DNA from: Mobilicoccus massiliensis | GTDB taxonomy: Bacteria > Actinomycetota > Actinomycetes > Actinomycetales > Dermatophilaceae | Length of the DNA: 64,000 nt | Assembly (NCBI RefSeq): GCF_000826525.2 | Contig: NZ_LN651326.1 | Span: 350,272-414,271 of the forward strand | Reading direction: 5' to 3' | Shown here: positions 1 to 9,304 of the stretch, one piece after another | Numbering within the stretch: position 1 is the first letter of the stretch | Layout: every line of letters begins with the position of its first letter | Made by a program: the position numbers and the translations under genes | The notes under the pieces: model-generated | Told to the model about the DNA's origin: nothing | The model's database searches: none | Seen by the model: the letters and a program-made list of their open reading frames with translations, nothing else

Positions 1-4
1 CGCG

Positions 5-1123
5 GTGGGGCTGGCCGCCCTGGGCAAACGGACACCCCCGCCTGCCGACCCGTTCGACGACCGTGACGTCCTGCCCCCCATCCCGATCCCCGACCCACCG
101 CGTGACCGACTGCCCTCGGGGAGTCCTCACGTCGAGGCCTCCGAGGCGCCGTCGTCGAGCGCCCGCGACGGGGAGCCGGTCATTCTCCCCGACCCACCGC
201 GTGACCGACTGCCCTCGGGGAGTCCTCACGTCGAGGCCTCCGAGGCGCCGTCGTCGAGCGCCCGCGACGGGGAGCCGGTCATTCCCCGTCTCGTCCCCCC
301 GCCCGCCGGACGTCCCGCCGACGTCTGGGCCCCGGCGACGCGGCGCGTCCGCGTCGTCACCGGGACGGCGGAGGCACCCGCCCTCGACCGTGTGCGTCGC
401 CGCGGCCCTCTGTTGCGGGCCGTGCTCGCCTCGGACCTCGCCGGCCCTCACCACCCCTACGACGTCGCCGTCTTCGTCGAGGACGAGCACGTGGGCGATC
501 TCGGTGGAGACGCCGTGCTCGACTACGGTCCGCGGCTCGCCGCCCTCGCCGTGCAAGGCGTCGACGTGCGCACCCAGGCCTTCCTCATGCCGGCGGGCCT
601 CGACATCGCCCTGCCCGAGCCGGAGGGTCTCGTGCCGGTCAACGACGTGCCGGCCGGCGTCGTCCTGCCGCACGGGATGCCACTCACGGTGCTGACCGGG
701 GCGTCGAGCCGGCCGGGCAACACTCCTGGGCTGCCGAAACGGGTTGCCATAGAAGGTGATTCGACCGGTGATTCGACCGGTGACGACGTCACCGAGGATC
801 CCGCCGCTCGGTTGCTGCGCCGCTACGCGCGACCCGGCGAGGACGTGTGGCTGGCGGTCACCCTCGTGGCCGAGGCCTCTCCTCACCGCGGTCAGGGCAT
901 CCGCGGGATCAGCGTCCTCCTCGACGGTGTCACGGTCGGCCGACTGGCACCCGCCGACGTCGGCGACATCGCCCCGCTGCTCACCTACCTCGGCGACCGC
1001 CACCTCACGGCGGTCGCCGCGGCCGTCCTCCGCGGCTCCTCCCTGCACTCTCGGCTCACCGTCTCCTGCATCCGTGCTCAGGACGCCGACGAGGAGTGGC
1101 TGCGGCACCTCGGTCGCGCGTAG
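5..1123 (+). CDS. Protein with two HIRAN-like modules and a duplicated 33-residue linker (5' end probably outside window)
   Basis: The frame stays open to the window edge, so the GTG at 5 may be internal. About 100 Pro/Ser-rich residues are followed by two similar modules, roughly residues 114-215 and 279-370. Each ends in a pattern like HPYDVAVFVEDEHVGDLGG or ISVLLDGVTVGRLAPADV. This resembles the D-x-x-A-V-x-V...VG-(Y/D)-L core of HIRAN-type domains, which in other proteins bind nucleic acid ends. The N-terminal linker holds two essentially identical 33-residue units encoded by a 99-bp direct repeat. GDSTGDSTGDD before the second module comes from a smaller 12-bp repeat. The function is unknown and the domain call rests on pattern alone. 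Confidence 0.6.
   Translation: MGLAALGKRTPPPADPFDDRDVLPPIPIPDPPRDRLPSGSPHVEASEAPSSSARDGEPVILPDPPRDRLPSGSPHVEASEAPSSSARDGEPVIPRLVPPPAGRPADVWAPATRRVRVVTGTAEAPALDRVRRRGPLLRAVLASDLAGPHHPYDVAVFVEDEHVGDLGGDAVLDYGPRLAALAVQGVDVRTQAFLMPAGLDIALPEPEGLVPVNDVPAGVVLPHGMPLTVLTGASSRPGNTPGLPKRVAIEGDSTGDSTGDDVTEDPAARLLRRYARPGEDVWLAVTLVAEASPHRGQGIRGISVLLDGVTVGRLAPADVGDIAPLLTYLGDRHLTAVAAAVLRGSSLHSRLTVSCIRAQDADEEWLRHLGRA
91..288 (+). repeat. 99-bp tandem direct repeat, two copies, in frame
   Basis: The block beginning CGACCCACCGCGTGACCGAC at 91 recurs at 190, 99 bp later, and the two copies match through the Arg-Asp-Gly-Glu-Pro-Val-Ile codons. The period is 33 codons, so the reading frame is kept and the protein gains one extra linker unit. 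The near-identity suggests a recent duplication or copy-number variation. Confidence 0.9.
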
Positions 1124-1149
1124 CGGTGAGCACCTGCGCCGGGCGCCGC

Positions 1150-1911
1150 TCAGACGTCGCGTCGCGCGTTGCGGACGAACCCGACCGCCAGCGGCACGAC
1201 GATCCACAGCACGATCGCCGACACGACGGCCGGCGCCTCGGCGGCGCCGCGACCTGACATGCCGCCGAGGAACGTCGCGTAGACGTCGACGTACGGAGCC
1301 GCCGGGGCGGTGAGAGTCCAGGTGCCGAGGAGCTGAGGGACGATCTGGGGAAGAAGGAGGAGGACCGCCAGCGCCAGCGGCGCGCTGAGCAGAGCCGCGC
1401 CGAGGGCCGCACCGACCAGCGTCATCCCTCCGATCGACCACAGGAGGGCGCCGGTGACCTCGGTCGTCTCCCGCGCACCGGGCATCGGCGCCCCGAGCAG
1501 GGCGAGCACGAGCAGGCTCGTGCCGACGGCGAGCACGACCACGCCGAGGATGAGGATGACGAGGGCGATGAGCTTGGCCGTGAGCACCCGTGAACGTCTC
1601 GGGTCGAAGGCGTAGGTGAACAACGCCGTCCGGTGCCGCCACTCGCCGGCGATGGCAAGGATCGCCACGATCGGCAGGAGGAACACCAGGGGGGCCGAGC
1701 CCTCGTTGATCAGCGTGCGCAGGTCGGCGTCGCGACCGTCGAAGACACCGGTCAGGCCGATGACGAGCAGCGTGAGACCGCAGGTCAGGGCCAGCAGACC
1801 CAGGGACGCCCGGGTGTCGACGAGCTTGCGCAACTCGATGTGGATGCGAGTCGCCATGGGGATCGGCGTCTGCGTCGTGGTGGTGCGTGCGGCGAGGGCG
1901 GTGGATGCCAT
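1150..1911 (-). CDS. ABC-2 type transporter permease
   Basis: This 253-residue integral membrane protein has about six hydrophobic segments, the first at about residues 38-58 (LGLLALTCGLTLLVIGLTGV). The motif AGEWRHRTALFTYAFDPRR between the second and third segments is the EWR-type cytoplasmic loop common in actinobacterial ABC-2 permeases. It lies 36 bp downstream of an ATP-binding subunit on the same strand, so the pair probably forms an exporter. The substrate cannot be read from sequence. The first ~18 residues are Thr/Ala-rich, and MATRIHIELRKLVDTR at residue 19 is a plausible alternative start. Confidence 0.85.
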   Translation of the reverse strand: MASTALAARTTTTQTPIPMATRIHIELRKLVDTRASLGLLALTCGLTLLVIGLTGVFDGRDADLRTLINEGSAPLVFLLPIVAILAIAGEWRHRTALFTYAFDPRRSRVLTAKLIALVILILGVVVLAVGTSLLVLALLGAPMPGARETTEVTGALLWSIGGMTLVGAALGAALLSAPLALAVLLLLPQIVPQLLGTWTLTAPAAPYVDVYATFLGGMSGRGAAEAPAVVSAIVLWIVVPLAVGFVRNARRDV

Positions 1912-1947
1912 CGGGGTCTCCGTTCGGTGGGTCTTCGCGCGGGGCGA

Positions 1948-2820
1948 TCAAGCGCTGCGGGTGAGGGCGAGGAAGGCCGACTCGAGGTCGCCGCCCGAGG
2001 GTTCGAGCCGGGTGAGCACGAGTCGGTGCGTGAGGGCGAGCTCGCCGATCGAGGCGGGCGGCGCGTCGACGATCAGCCCGGCGTTGCCGGCTTCATGGGA
2101 GATGCCGGCCTCGTCGAGCACCGACGTCAGGGCGTCGAGGTCGGTGCTCTGCACGAGCTGCTGTGTGGCCTCGCCGCGCAGAGCGTCGGTGTCGCCCTCC
2201 ATCACGAGGCGCCCCCGGTGCAGGACGACCACCCGGTCGGCGATCGCCTGGACCTCCGTGAGCAGGTGCGACGACAGCAGCACGGTGCCGCCGTCGGCGG
2301 CGAAGTCGTCGAGCAGGCCGCGCATCCAGTGGATCCCCTCGGGGTCGAGACCGTTGGCGGGCTCGTCGAGGATGAGCACGTGCGGGTCGCCGATGAGCGC
2401 GGAGGCGATGCCGAGGCGTTGCCGCATCCCGAGGGAGTAGGCGCCGACCCGTTTACCTCCGGCGTCCGCGAGCCCGACGCGTTCGAGCATCGGCGCCACC
2501 GTGGAGGTGTCGACACCGGCGGCCATGGCCGCGAGCCGCAGGGCCTCCGCACCCGTGCGACCGGGGTGCTGGGCCGAGGCGTCGAGCATGACGCCGGCCA
2601 CCCGCGCCGGCCTGGGGAGGTCGGTGAACCTCGTCCCGTCGACCGTCGCCGTTCCGCTGTCGGGGCGGCTGAGTCCGCAGACCATGCGGAGGGCGGTCGA
2701 CTTGCCGGCACCGTTGGGGCCGAGGAATCCGGTGACGCGGCCCGAGGGTGCGGTGAACGTGAGGTCGTCGACGGCGCGGTGGTCGCCGAAGGTCTTGGTG
2801 AGGCCGGTGAGCTCGATCAT
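1948..2820 (-). CDS. ABC transporter ATP-binding protein
   Basis: This 290-residue nucleotide-binding subunit partners the downstream permease. Walker A GPNGAGKS is at residues 34-41, the signature is YSLGMRQRLG (the SLGM variant usual in this class), Walker B is VLILDEPANGLDP, and the H-loop is SSH. The ATG at 2820 gives the normal family N-terminus MIELTGLTKTFGDHRAV. The open frame continues upstream to 3360, but that part is not protein-like and overlaps the kinase gene on the other strand. The C-terminal ~80 residues are the usual extension of drug/antimicrobial-export ATPases. The gene is divergent from the two-component system at 2.96-4.85 kb, which may regulate it. Confidence 0.9.
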   Translation of the reverse strand: MIELTGLTKTFGDHRAVDDLTFTAPSGRVTGFLGPNGAGKSTALRMVCGLSRPDSGTATVDGTRFTDLPRPARVAGVMLDASAQHPGRTGAEALRLAAMAAGVDTSTVAPMLERVGLADAGGKRVGAYSLGMRQRLGIASALIGDPHVLILDEPANGLDPEGIHWMRGLLDDFAADGGTVLLSSHLLTEVQAIADRVVVLHRGRLVMEGDTDALRGEATQQLVQSTDLDALTSVLDEAGISHEAGNAGLIVDAPPASIGELALTHRLVLTRLEPSGGDLESAFLALTRSA

Positions 2821-2961
2821 GACTCCACGGTGGCCGGGCACCACCGGGCGTGGCATCTGCCGGACGGGTCTTTCCGCAGGTCCGAAGGGATGATGCCGGC
2901 GGCACACGCATGAGCCGTTCGGGCGATGTCTCCCGGGCCGCGGGGCTCGTATGGTCGAGAC

Positions 2962-4189
2962 GTGCGACCACTGGGCGAGCGAGCGAACTTCGCGCTGCGG
3001 ACGTCCGTGTACGTCGCGGTCGTCGTCCTCAGCGTCGTCGGGCCGATCCTCGACTTCACGGCGCCGATGCGGGTGGTGGCGGCCCTGCTGGGCGTCGTCG
3101 CCGCACTGGCGGCGTGCCTCCGCGTGCGTCACCCGTGGATGCTGCCCGTGGTCTCGCTGCTCGCCGTTCCCCTCGTGGGTCCGGCGCTGGTCTACGTGGC
3201 CATCGTCTCGTTGACGGCCCGACGCCGTGACCGCGGGGTGTGGGTCTTCGTGGCGGCCGCGGTTTCTCGTCATCCTCGTCCCGTCCATGGCGAGCGGCGG
3301 CACGGTCGAGATCTCACGGGCCGACGGAACCCCGACACTGGTGGAGAACGCCGCGGCCAACTGGGCCGCTCACCTGCTCATCGTCTTCATGTGCGTGCTC
3401 GTCGGCACGTCGATCCGCACCCGCCGGGAGCTTCTCGCCAGCCTCGAGGATCGGGCGCTGCGGGCGGAGTCGGAGCGCGCCTCCCGGGCGCGGGAGGCCG
3501 TGCTGCTCGAGCGAGCGCGGATCGCCCGGGAGATGCACGACGTCCTCGGCCACAAGATCTCGCTGCTCACGATGCAGGCGGGGGCACTCGAGGTGAACCC
3601 CGCTGCCGGTGCCGACGTCATCGAGCGGGAGGCGGGCCGCATCCGCCTCACGGCTCGTGAGGCGCTGGAGGATCTGCGCAGCGTGATCGGCGCGCTGGAG
3701 GAGGACGCGGCGCCCCGCGAGCCCGGCCCGGGGCTCGCCGAGGTGCCGGGCCTCGTGGCGCGATATCTCGACGCGGGGGCGAGGATCGACCTCGAGGACG
3801 CCGTGACGACCCGTCTCGACGTCGCCGATGTCGACGCGAGCGCCGGGCGGGCGATCCACCGGGTGCTCACCGAGAGCCTGACCAACGCCCACCGTCATGC
3901 GCCGCGGTCTCCGGTGCAGGTGCGGCTCTCGGGTGAACCGGGGCGTGGGGTCGACCTTCTCATCGAGAACCCGGCCGAGTCCCCGGCGGTCGAGTCCTCG
4001 ACGGTCGCATCCACGGCGGTCGAGTCCTCGGGTGGGACGGGGCTCACCGGCCTCGCCGAGCGGGTCAGACTGGCCGGGGGCGTTTTCGGCGCCGGGATGC
4101 GAGACGGGGTGTTCCGGGTGGAGGCGTGGTTTCCGTGGTCCGTGCGCGACGACGACTCCCCCACGTCGCGCGAGGAGCCGATCCGATGA
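2962..4189 (+). pseudogene. NarL-family sensor histidine kinase, frameshifted near 3262
   Basis: The membrane-spanning N-terminus (four or five hydrophobic segments, frame beginning GTG 2962 or ATG 2926) runs to VWVFVAAAV at about 3264. The next hydrophobic segment, FLVILVPSMASGGT, and all catalytic parts are in another frame up to the stop at 4187-4189. Removing one base near 3262 joins them as ...VAAAFLVILVPS. The catalytic half is intact: the HisKA_3 phosphoacceptor helix ARIAREMHDVLGHKISLL and the ATPase box TESLTNAHRHAP. An unusual 18-residue Ser/Val/Glu-rich repeat lies in the ATP lid between LLIENP and GGTGLTGLAERV. The stop overlaps the regulator's start (ATGA). This may be a real frameshift or a one-base sequencing error. 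Confidence 0.75.
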
Positions 4190-4845
4190 TCCGCGTGCTG
4201 CTCGTCGACGACGACGCGCTCGTCCGCGCAGGACTGTCGATGATCCTCTCGGCGGCCGACGACATCGAGGTCGTCGCCGAGGTCGTCGCCGAGGCCGCCG
4301 ACGGTGAGGCCGGCGTCGAGGCGGTCGCGCGGTCGCGTCCGGACGTCGTGCTCATGGACATCCGCATGCCCGGTGTCGACGGCATCGCCGCGACCCAACG
4401 GATCCGCGCCCTGCCCGACCCGCCCCAGGTCCTCGTCATCACGACGTTCAGGGCCGACGAATACGTCTTCGGAGCACTGCGAGCGGGGGCGATCGGATTC
4501 CTGCTCAAGGACACCCCACCGCGTGAACTGGCCGACGCCGTGCGCACGGTCGCGGCGGGCCGGGCGATGCTGGCGCCGGATCACACCCGAGCCCTCATCG
4601 ACCGGTACGCGGGCGGCGGGGCGCGAGGCGATGAGGCCCGCGCCCGGCTGGCGGTGCTCAGCGAACGTGAACAGCAGGTCGCGGCCGCCGTCGCCCGCGG
4701 ACTGTCCAACGCCGAGATCGCGGCCGAGCTCTACCTGTCGGAGGCGACGGTCAAGGCGCACCTCGCGCACGTGTTCACCAAGCTCGATCTCAACCGGGTC
4801 CAGGTCGCGATCCTCGCCCACGACGCAGGCCTGAACGAGCGGTGA
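4186..4845 (+). CDS. NarL/LuxR-family response regulator
   Basis: This 219-residue two-domain regulator has a receiver domain with acidic pocket D8-D10, phosphoacceptor D58 in VVLMDIRMPGVDG, the conserved Thr in VITTF and Lys in LLKDTPP. Its C-terminal LuxR helix-turn-helix reads LSEREQQVAAAVARGLSNAEIAAELYLSEATVKAHL. Translation is coupled to the kinase by an ATGA overlap. A 12-bp tandem duplication gives EVVAEVVAE at residues 28-36, where relatives usually have a single EVVAEA, so the phosphoacceptor is displaced by four residues. The likely target is the divergent ABC exporter, inferred from position. Confidence 0.93.
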   Translation: MIRVLLVDDDALVRAGLSMILSAADDIEVVAEVVAEAADGEAGVEAVARSRPDVVLMDIRMPGVDGIAATQRIRALPDPPQVLVITTFRADEYVFGALRAGAIGFLLKDTPPRELADAVRTVAAGRAMLAPDHTRALIDRYAGGGARGDEARARLAVLSEREQQVAAAVARGLSNAEIAAELYLSEATVKAHLAHVFTKLDLNRVQVAILAHDAGLNER

Positions 4846-4846
4846 G

Positions 4847-4892
4847 GCGAACGTGGACGGTGACCGGGTGACGCGAACGTGGACCGTGACCG
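4847..4892 (+). repeat. Two direct 20-bp repeats after the regulator gene
   Basis: GCGAACGTGGACGGTGACCG at 4847 recurs with one change at 4873, a 26-bp spacing, just downstream of the regulator's stop. Each copy carries internal GTGACCG. No function can be assigned. Confidence 0.5.
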
Positions 4893-4924
4893 CGGCGCGG
4901 TAACCGTGGCCGACCGACAAGAAC

Positions 4925-4980
4925 CGCTCGAACAGGCGTTTTCACCCACGGGCATCCGGTGACCGGACAGGCACTCGAGC
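4925..4980. repeat. Dispersed palindromic repeat, locus 1 (core plus degenerate inverted partner)
   Basis: A full core, TCGAACAGGCGTTTTCACCC, at 4928-4947 is followed by a diverged inverted partner ending GGACAGGCACTCGAGC at 4980. It sits between the convergent regulator and glycoside-hydrolase genes, where a hairpin could end transcription from either side. Confidence 0.7.
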
Positions 4981-5028
4981 CCGGCCGCGATGGTCGCTCG
5001 CCCCGCCGTGAAGGGGATTCACGGCCAG

Positions 5029-7164
5029 TCAGCCGGTCAGCTCCCGGAACGCCCGGGAGAGGCCGTCGAGCCCCGGTTTGAGGCGCTCGGTGTAGGAGGC
5101 GGTGTTCCACGTCTCCCACGTGATCGGCACGGTCACGGGATCGCCCCCGGAAGGGGAGACGGTGAGACGCAGACCGTCGACGCGCACCCCCGTCGGGGTC
5201 TCCTCCAACTTGGCCGATCCGGTGGGGGCGGGCCCCTTCGCGGGCGTCGGGACGACGACGGTGCGCGAGGACGGGTCGGCGAACGGGAGCAGCCCCCAGG
5301 GCAGTCGCAGCCGCAGCGTGGCTCCCCCGCCGGCGCCACCGCCGGGGTCGTAGCGCCAGGTCGCGAGCGTGTTCCCCCGGCCGGCGTCCCAGTCGCCCTC
5401 GACGAGGCGGCCGACCTCAAGAAAGTCGGCGGCGAGCGACCGTCCGAGGCCGGGGACGACGTAGGGCCGGTTGAGGGTGAGGCGCTGCATCGACCAGCCG
5501 TCGGCATCGGCGCGCGGCACCGCCGACGCCGGCAGACCGTCGAGCCGGACCGGGTCGAGCTCGCCGCGCACGAGGCACACGGCCGTCCGCGCCTGCGGAT
5601 CGACGACGACCGCGACGTCCTGCACGGGTGCGCCTCCGCCGCCGGGCAGCGGGAGGCCGCCGCCGGGCACGACGTCGAAGCCCAGCACGACCCGCCCGGG
5701 ATCGAGGTCGAGGCGCAGGTGCAGCCACGAGGCGTCGTGGTCGACCTCGATGCGACGCACCCCACTCTGGGACTCGTGCGGCGTGCGGCGACCGACCGGC
5801 GTCGGGTCGTGCGCGACCAGCCCGAAGAACTGCTCGTTCGTCAACACGTCGTGCCAGAGCGCCCGACGCTCGCCGTCGACGGGGGCCTGCCGCGGAGCCG
5901 TGTTCCACGTGAACTTGAACCACTCGTCGAGCCACTCGAAGACGAGTCCCCCCGCGAGGTGGGCGCCGGCGAGCATCCGGAGCATCTCGGCGTTCATCCG
6001 CATCGCCTCCTGCTCGGTGTGGCGGCCCTGGTCACGGCGCAGGGAGCCGCGGTGGGCGGCGCCGAGCGCGGACGGCACCCCGAACTCGCTCACCATCACC
6101 GGCAGCCCCGCGTGGTGTCGCGCGAGGTCGAGCAGGTAGGCGCGGTAGGGGTCGTCGGTGCCGGCGTAGGAGGGCTGGAGGAGCTGGAAATCCGGGTAGT
6201 ACGGGTAGGCGTGGTAGCTCGCGAACGTGCCGCCCGGCCACTGCGGCGAGGCGACCACGTGGTTGGCGTCGACGCCCAGGAGGTCCTCGGTGGCCAGCGG
6301 CTCGTTCGGGTGCCGCAGGGGGTCGGCCGTCGGCCAGTTGGCGTGGGCGATGGGCACGCTCACCCCCGCCGACGCCTCGTGCGTCGCCAACTCGTCCAGA
6401 CGCGCGGCGATCCAGCGCTCGGTCGGCGAGGCGTCCTTGGTCGAGGAGAAGTAGCGGCCCGAATGCCCCGGCGCCTGCGCGTTCTTCACGTCGGAGGCGT
6501 GCCCCGCCTCCGGGTCCCACTCGACGCCGACGATCCACGCCGCGACCCACGGCGAGACGTCCGCGGTCCACGTTCCCGACGCCCGCCCCCGCCGCACCGG
6601 CCGCGTCAGAGTGCCGTGCACCGCCGCGCTCGCGTCCCGGATCTCCGCGACCATCGCCGCGGTCGGCTCCTCGGCGAACAGGTCGTGATGCTCGAGGTAG
6701 GACTCGTCGGGCAGGTAGATGCCGTGCACGAGATAGAGGGGGTTGCTCGGGTTCGCCTCGTTGTACCGCTTCAGCTCGGCGTACATGTGCGGCGGGTGGA
6801 TCGTGTAGATGCGCACGACCCGCACCCCGAGCGAGCCCATCATCGAGAACCACCGGCGGTAGTCCTCCGCCGTGACGGCGAGCTCTCCGGGGCTGTGGCC
6901 GGGGGTCGTACTGCCGAGGTTGACCCCCGACCAGAATGTGATGTCGCCGCCGGCCGTGTGCAGCCGCAGCGTCGTGCCGTCCTGGCGAGCCAGGCAGCGC
7001 AGGCCCCCCACGCTCCGCGGGCGGGGTGAGCGATCCGCGCCGGGCGGGCGTTGCTCGCCGCCACCCGGGCCGAGAGGATTCGAGCCGAACGAGCAGGCGG
7101 TGAGGGCGGTCGTCAGGGAGCCGAGCAGCACGGCGCGTCTCGTCGGCTCGTGCACGACGCCCAC
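5029..7164 (-). CDS. Secreted lipoprotein with glycoside-hydrolase-like TIM-barrel domain
   Basis: This is a 711-residue protein. The N-terminus has twin Arg (TRRAVLLGSL) and a lipobox LTAC with the lipidated Cys at residue 24, so it is probably an exported lipoprotein. Residues ~60-430 read like a clan-A glycoside hydrolase: FWSGVNLGST, RVVRIYTIHPP, WIVGVEWDPEAG (possible acid/base Glu), ASYHAYPYYPDF, PVMVSEFGVPS (possible nucleophile Glu) and VFEWLDEWFKFTWN. The C-terminal ~250 residues look like beta-sandwich material. The family number and substrate cannot be set from sequence alone. It is a single gene, convergent with the response regulator. Confidence 0.7.
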   Translation of the reverse strand: MGVVHEPTRRAVLLGSLTTALTACSFGSNPLGPGGGEQRPPGADRSPRPRSVGGLRCLARQDGTTLRLHTAGGDITFWSGVNLGSTTPGHSPGELAVTAEDYRRWFSMMGSLGVRVVRIYTIHPPHMYAELKRYNEANPSNPLYLVHGIYLPDESYLEHHDLFAEEPTAAMVAEIRDASAAVHGTLTRPVRRGRASGTWTADVSPWVAAWIVGVEWDPEAGHASDVKNAQAPGHSGRYFSSTKDASPTERWIAARLDELATHEASAGVSVPIAHANWPTADPLRHPNEPLATEDLLGVDANHVVASPQWPGGTFASYHAYPYYPDFQLLQPSYAGTDDPYRAYLLDLARHHAGLPVMVSEFGVPSALGAAHRGSLRRDQGRHTEQEAMRMNAEMLRMLAGAHLAGGLVFEWLDEWFKFTWNTAPRQAPVDGERRALWHDVLTNEQFFGLVAHDPTPVGRRTPHESQSGVRRIEVDHDASWLHLRLDLDPGRVVLGFDVVPGGGLPLPGGGGAPVQDVAVVVDPQARTAVCLVRGELDPVRLDGLPASAVPRADADGWSMQRLTLNRPYVVPGLGRSLAADFLEVGRLVEGDWDAGRGNTLATWRYDPGGGAGGGATLRLRLPWGLLPFADPSSRTVVVPTPAKGPAPTGSAKLEETPTGVRVDGLRLTVSPSGGDPVTVPITWETWNTASYTERLKPGLDGLSRAFRELTG

Positions 7165-7194
7165 CCCTTCACCGCCGGGAACCCCTCCCGTTCC

Positions 7195-9213
7195 TCATCG
7201 GCGGCGGCCGGGGCGATCCGACCTCGAATCCCGTTGGACTTCACGGCGATCCCGCGGTCCAAGCGCCAGCGCCAGCACCCGCGCGGCCAGCACGAACGCG
7301 AACAGCAGGAACGTCGCGCCCAGGAGCGGGTACAAGGGCAACCCGGGCGCGACCTCAGGGCCGGTCGATCCCCCCACGAGAAAGACCGCGGCGAGCAGCG
7401 CGCAGGCGGCCGCGATGATCGAGGTCGTCACTTCACGCACCAACTCGGTGACGAAGGCCCGGTCGCGCGGGTCGTCGAGCAGTCGCACGCGCACGCTGAG
7501 ATCGCCGTCCTCGAGCCGGCGCCCCACGGCGTCGATGCGTCGGGGGATGCGCTCGAGCAGCGGAACGGCTTGCAGTAGACGGGATTCGAGGGTGCGCCGC
7601 ACCTCGCTGGGGCGCAGGCGTTCGAGGAACAGGTCTCCGCCGACCTCTCGCGCGGTGTCGATGAGGTTCATCCCGGGGTCGATGTCGGCGAGCGTGCCCT
7701 CCAGCGCGCCCAGGGACCGGAACACCGCCGCCATCTGACCGGGCACCGAGAATCCGTGCCGCACGACGACGTGGAACAGTTCGCCGAACACGTCGAGGGC
7801 GTGGCCGCCGTGGCGCGCGCGAACCATGAGCGAGCCGATCTCGCGTTCCAGGGCGCGGTCGTCGAGGTCGAGCGGGCGATCGAGCAGGAGCAGGAGGGCG
7901 TCGGTCGCGGCGATCGAGTCGTCGTGGTCGACGGCCAGCAGCAGCCTGGCGACCCCGTCGCGGGTCGAGCGGTCGAGCCGCCCGACCGAGCCGAGGTCGA
8001 GGAGGGCCAGACGGCCGTCGTCCTCGAGAAGCACGTTGCCGCCGTGGAGGTCGGCGTGGAACACGCCGGTGTCGATGATCTGCCGCAGCACGACCGCGAG
8101 GAGCGCCTCGGCGAGGTGAGCGCGGTGGTCGGGGGTGAGCTCGGCGAGGCGGTCGCGGGCCCGAGTGATGGGGACGCCGTGGATCCGCTCCATTACGAGC
8201 ACCTCGCGACCCGACAGATCGGTGCGGACGGTGGGAACCCGCACATCGCCGCGCCGCGGCATGCTCGCCGCGACGGCGTGCGCGTTGTCGGCCTCGACGC
8301 GGTAGTCGAGTTCCTCGTCGAGACTCTCGGCGAAGCCCTCGACGAGCCCGAGCACGTCGAGGTCGCGCCCCCAGGCGGTGCGTCGATCGAGGCCCCGGGC
8401 CAGGCGACGAATGATGTCGAGGTCGGCGGCGACCTGCGCCGACGCTCCGGGACGCTGGATCTTGATGACGATGTCGGAGCCGTCGACGAGCTTTCCGGCG
8501 TGTACCTGGCCGACGGAGGCGGCGGCCAGGGGCGTCGGGTCGATCTCGGCGAAGACCTCCTCGATGGGCCGGCCGAGATGGGCGGCGAGCGTCTCGCGCA
8601 GGCGTTCCCACGGCTCGGGCGCGACGTCGCTCGTGAGATGCCCGAGTTCGCGCGCGAAGTCGTCACCGATGAGGTCGGCCCGTGTCGAGAGCATCTGGCC
8701 GAACTTGACGAACGTCACCCCGGCGTCGGAGAGCGCGAGCCGCAGAGCCCGCGAGACGCGCAGGGAGTCGTCGACATCGTGGTGCGCACCGAGACCGAAC
8801 CATCCACCGAGGCCACGCTTGGTCGCGATCTGCAGGATCTGGACGTACCGGCGTTGCCGACGCACGCGCGCCGGCAGCCCTCGCAGCATGACGACCGGAT
8901 CGGGCAGGCTGCCGGTGGGAACGATGACCTCGAGCACGACGAGGGTCGCCACGCCGAACGCCACTCCCCAGGCGAGGAGCAGCAGGAGGATGCCGCCGAC
9001 GAGTTCGGGCGGGATATCCGAGACGTAGGTGCCGTCGGCCCGGATGACCCCCAGCCTGCGCCCGAGGAGGGTGAGCACCGAGTTGCCGAGCACGGCGTAG
9101 ACGGCGGAGATGAGGATGGTGCGCGGCCACCCCACCGGCACCCCGACCATGCGTCGTGTCACCAGCGCGAGCACGGCCGTGTTGAAGATCAACGCGAGAA
9201 CGACGAACAGCAC
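7195..9213 (-). CDS. AarF/UbiB (ABC1) family atypical kinase-like membrane protein
   Basis: Hallmarks of the family are present: KFGQMLSTRADL (KxGQ motif), AAASVGQVHAG (Ala-rich nucleotide loop), IVIKIQRPG, VLVMERIHGVPI and TGVFHADLHGGNVLLEDDGRLALLDLGS. Relatives support ubiquinone or other prenyl-lipid metabolism. In a menaquinone-using actinobacterium the target is unknown. Two or three hydrophobic segments precede the kinase core and two more form the C-terminus. I take the GTG at 9213, preceded by AAGGGTGAG, giving 672 residues. The frame is open to a GTG at 9258. Confidence 0.88.
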   Translation of the reverse strand: MLFVVLALIFNTAVLALVTRRMVGVPVGWPRTILISAVYAVLGNSVLTLLGRRLGVIRADGTYVSDIPPELVGGILLLLLAWGVAFGVATLVVLEVIVPTGSLPDPVVMLRGLPARVRRQRRYVQILQIATKRGLGGWFGLGAHHDVDDSLRVSRALRLALSDAGVTFVKFGQMLSTRADLIGDDFARELGHLTSDVAPEPWERLRETLAAHLGRPIEEVFAEIDPTPLAAASVGQVHAGKLVDGSDIVIKIQRPGASAQVAADLDIIRRLARGLDRRTAWGRDLDVLGLVEGFAESLDEELDYRVEADNAHAVAASMPRRGDVRVPTVRTDLSGREVLVMERIHGVPITRARDRLAELTPDHRAHLAEALLAVVLRQIIDTGVFHADLHGGNVLLEDDGRLALLDLGSVGRLDRSTRDGVARLLLAVDHDDSIAATDALLLLLDRPLDLDDRALEREIGSLMVRARHGGHALDVFGELFHVVVRHGFSVPGQMAAVFRSLGALEGTLADIDPGMNLIDTAREVGGDLFLERLRPSEVRRTLESRLLQAVPLLERIPRRIDAVGRRLEDGDLSVRVRLLDDPRDRAFVTELVREVTTSIIAAACALLAAVFLVGGSTGPEVAPGLPLYPLLGATFLLFAFVLAARVLALALGPRDRREVQRDSRSDRPGRRR

Positions 9214-9304
9214 GAGCTCACCCTTCGTGGAGGACGACCACCGCCATCGTCGCACCACACCGAGGTCTCACCCAGACTCCCGTTCCTCTCGCTCCGCACC
9301 CGCA

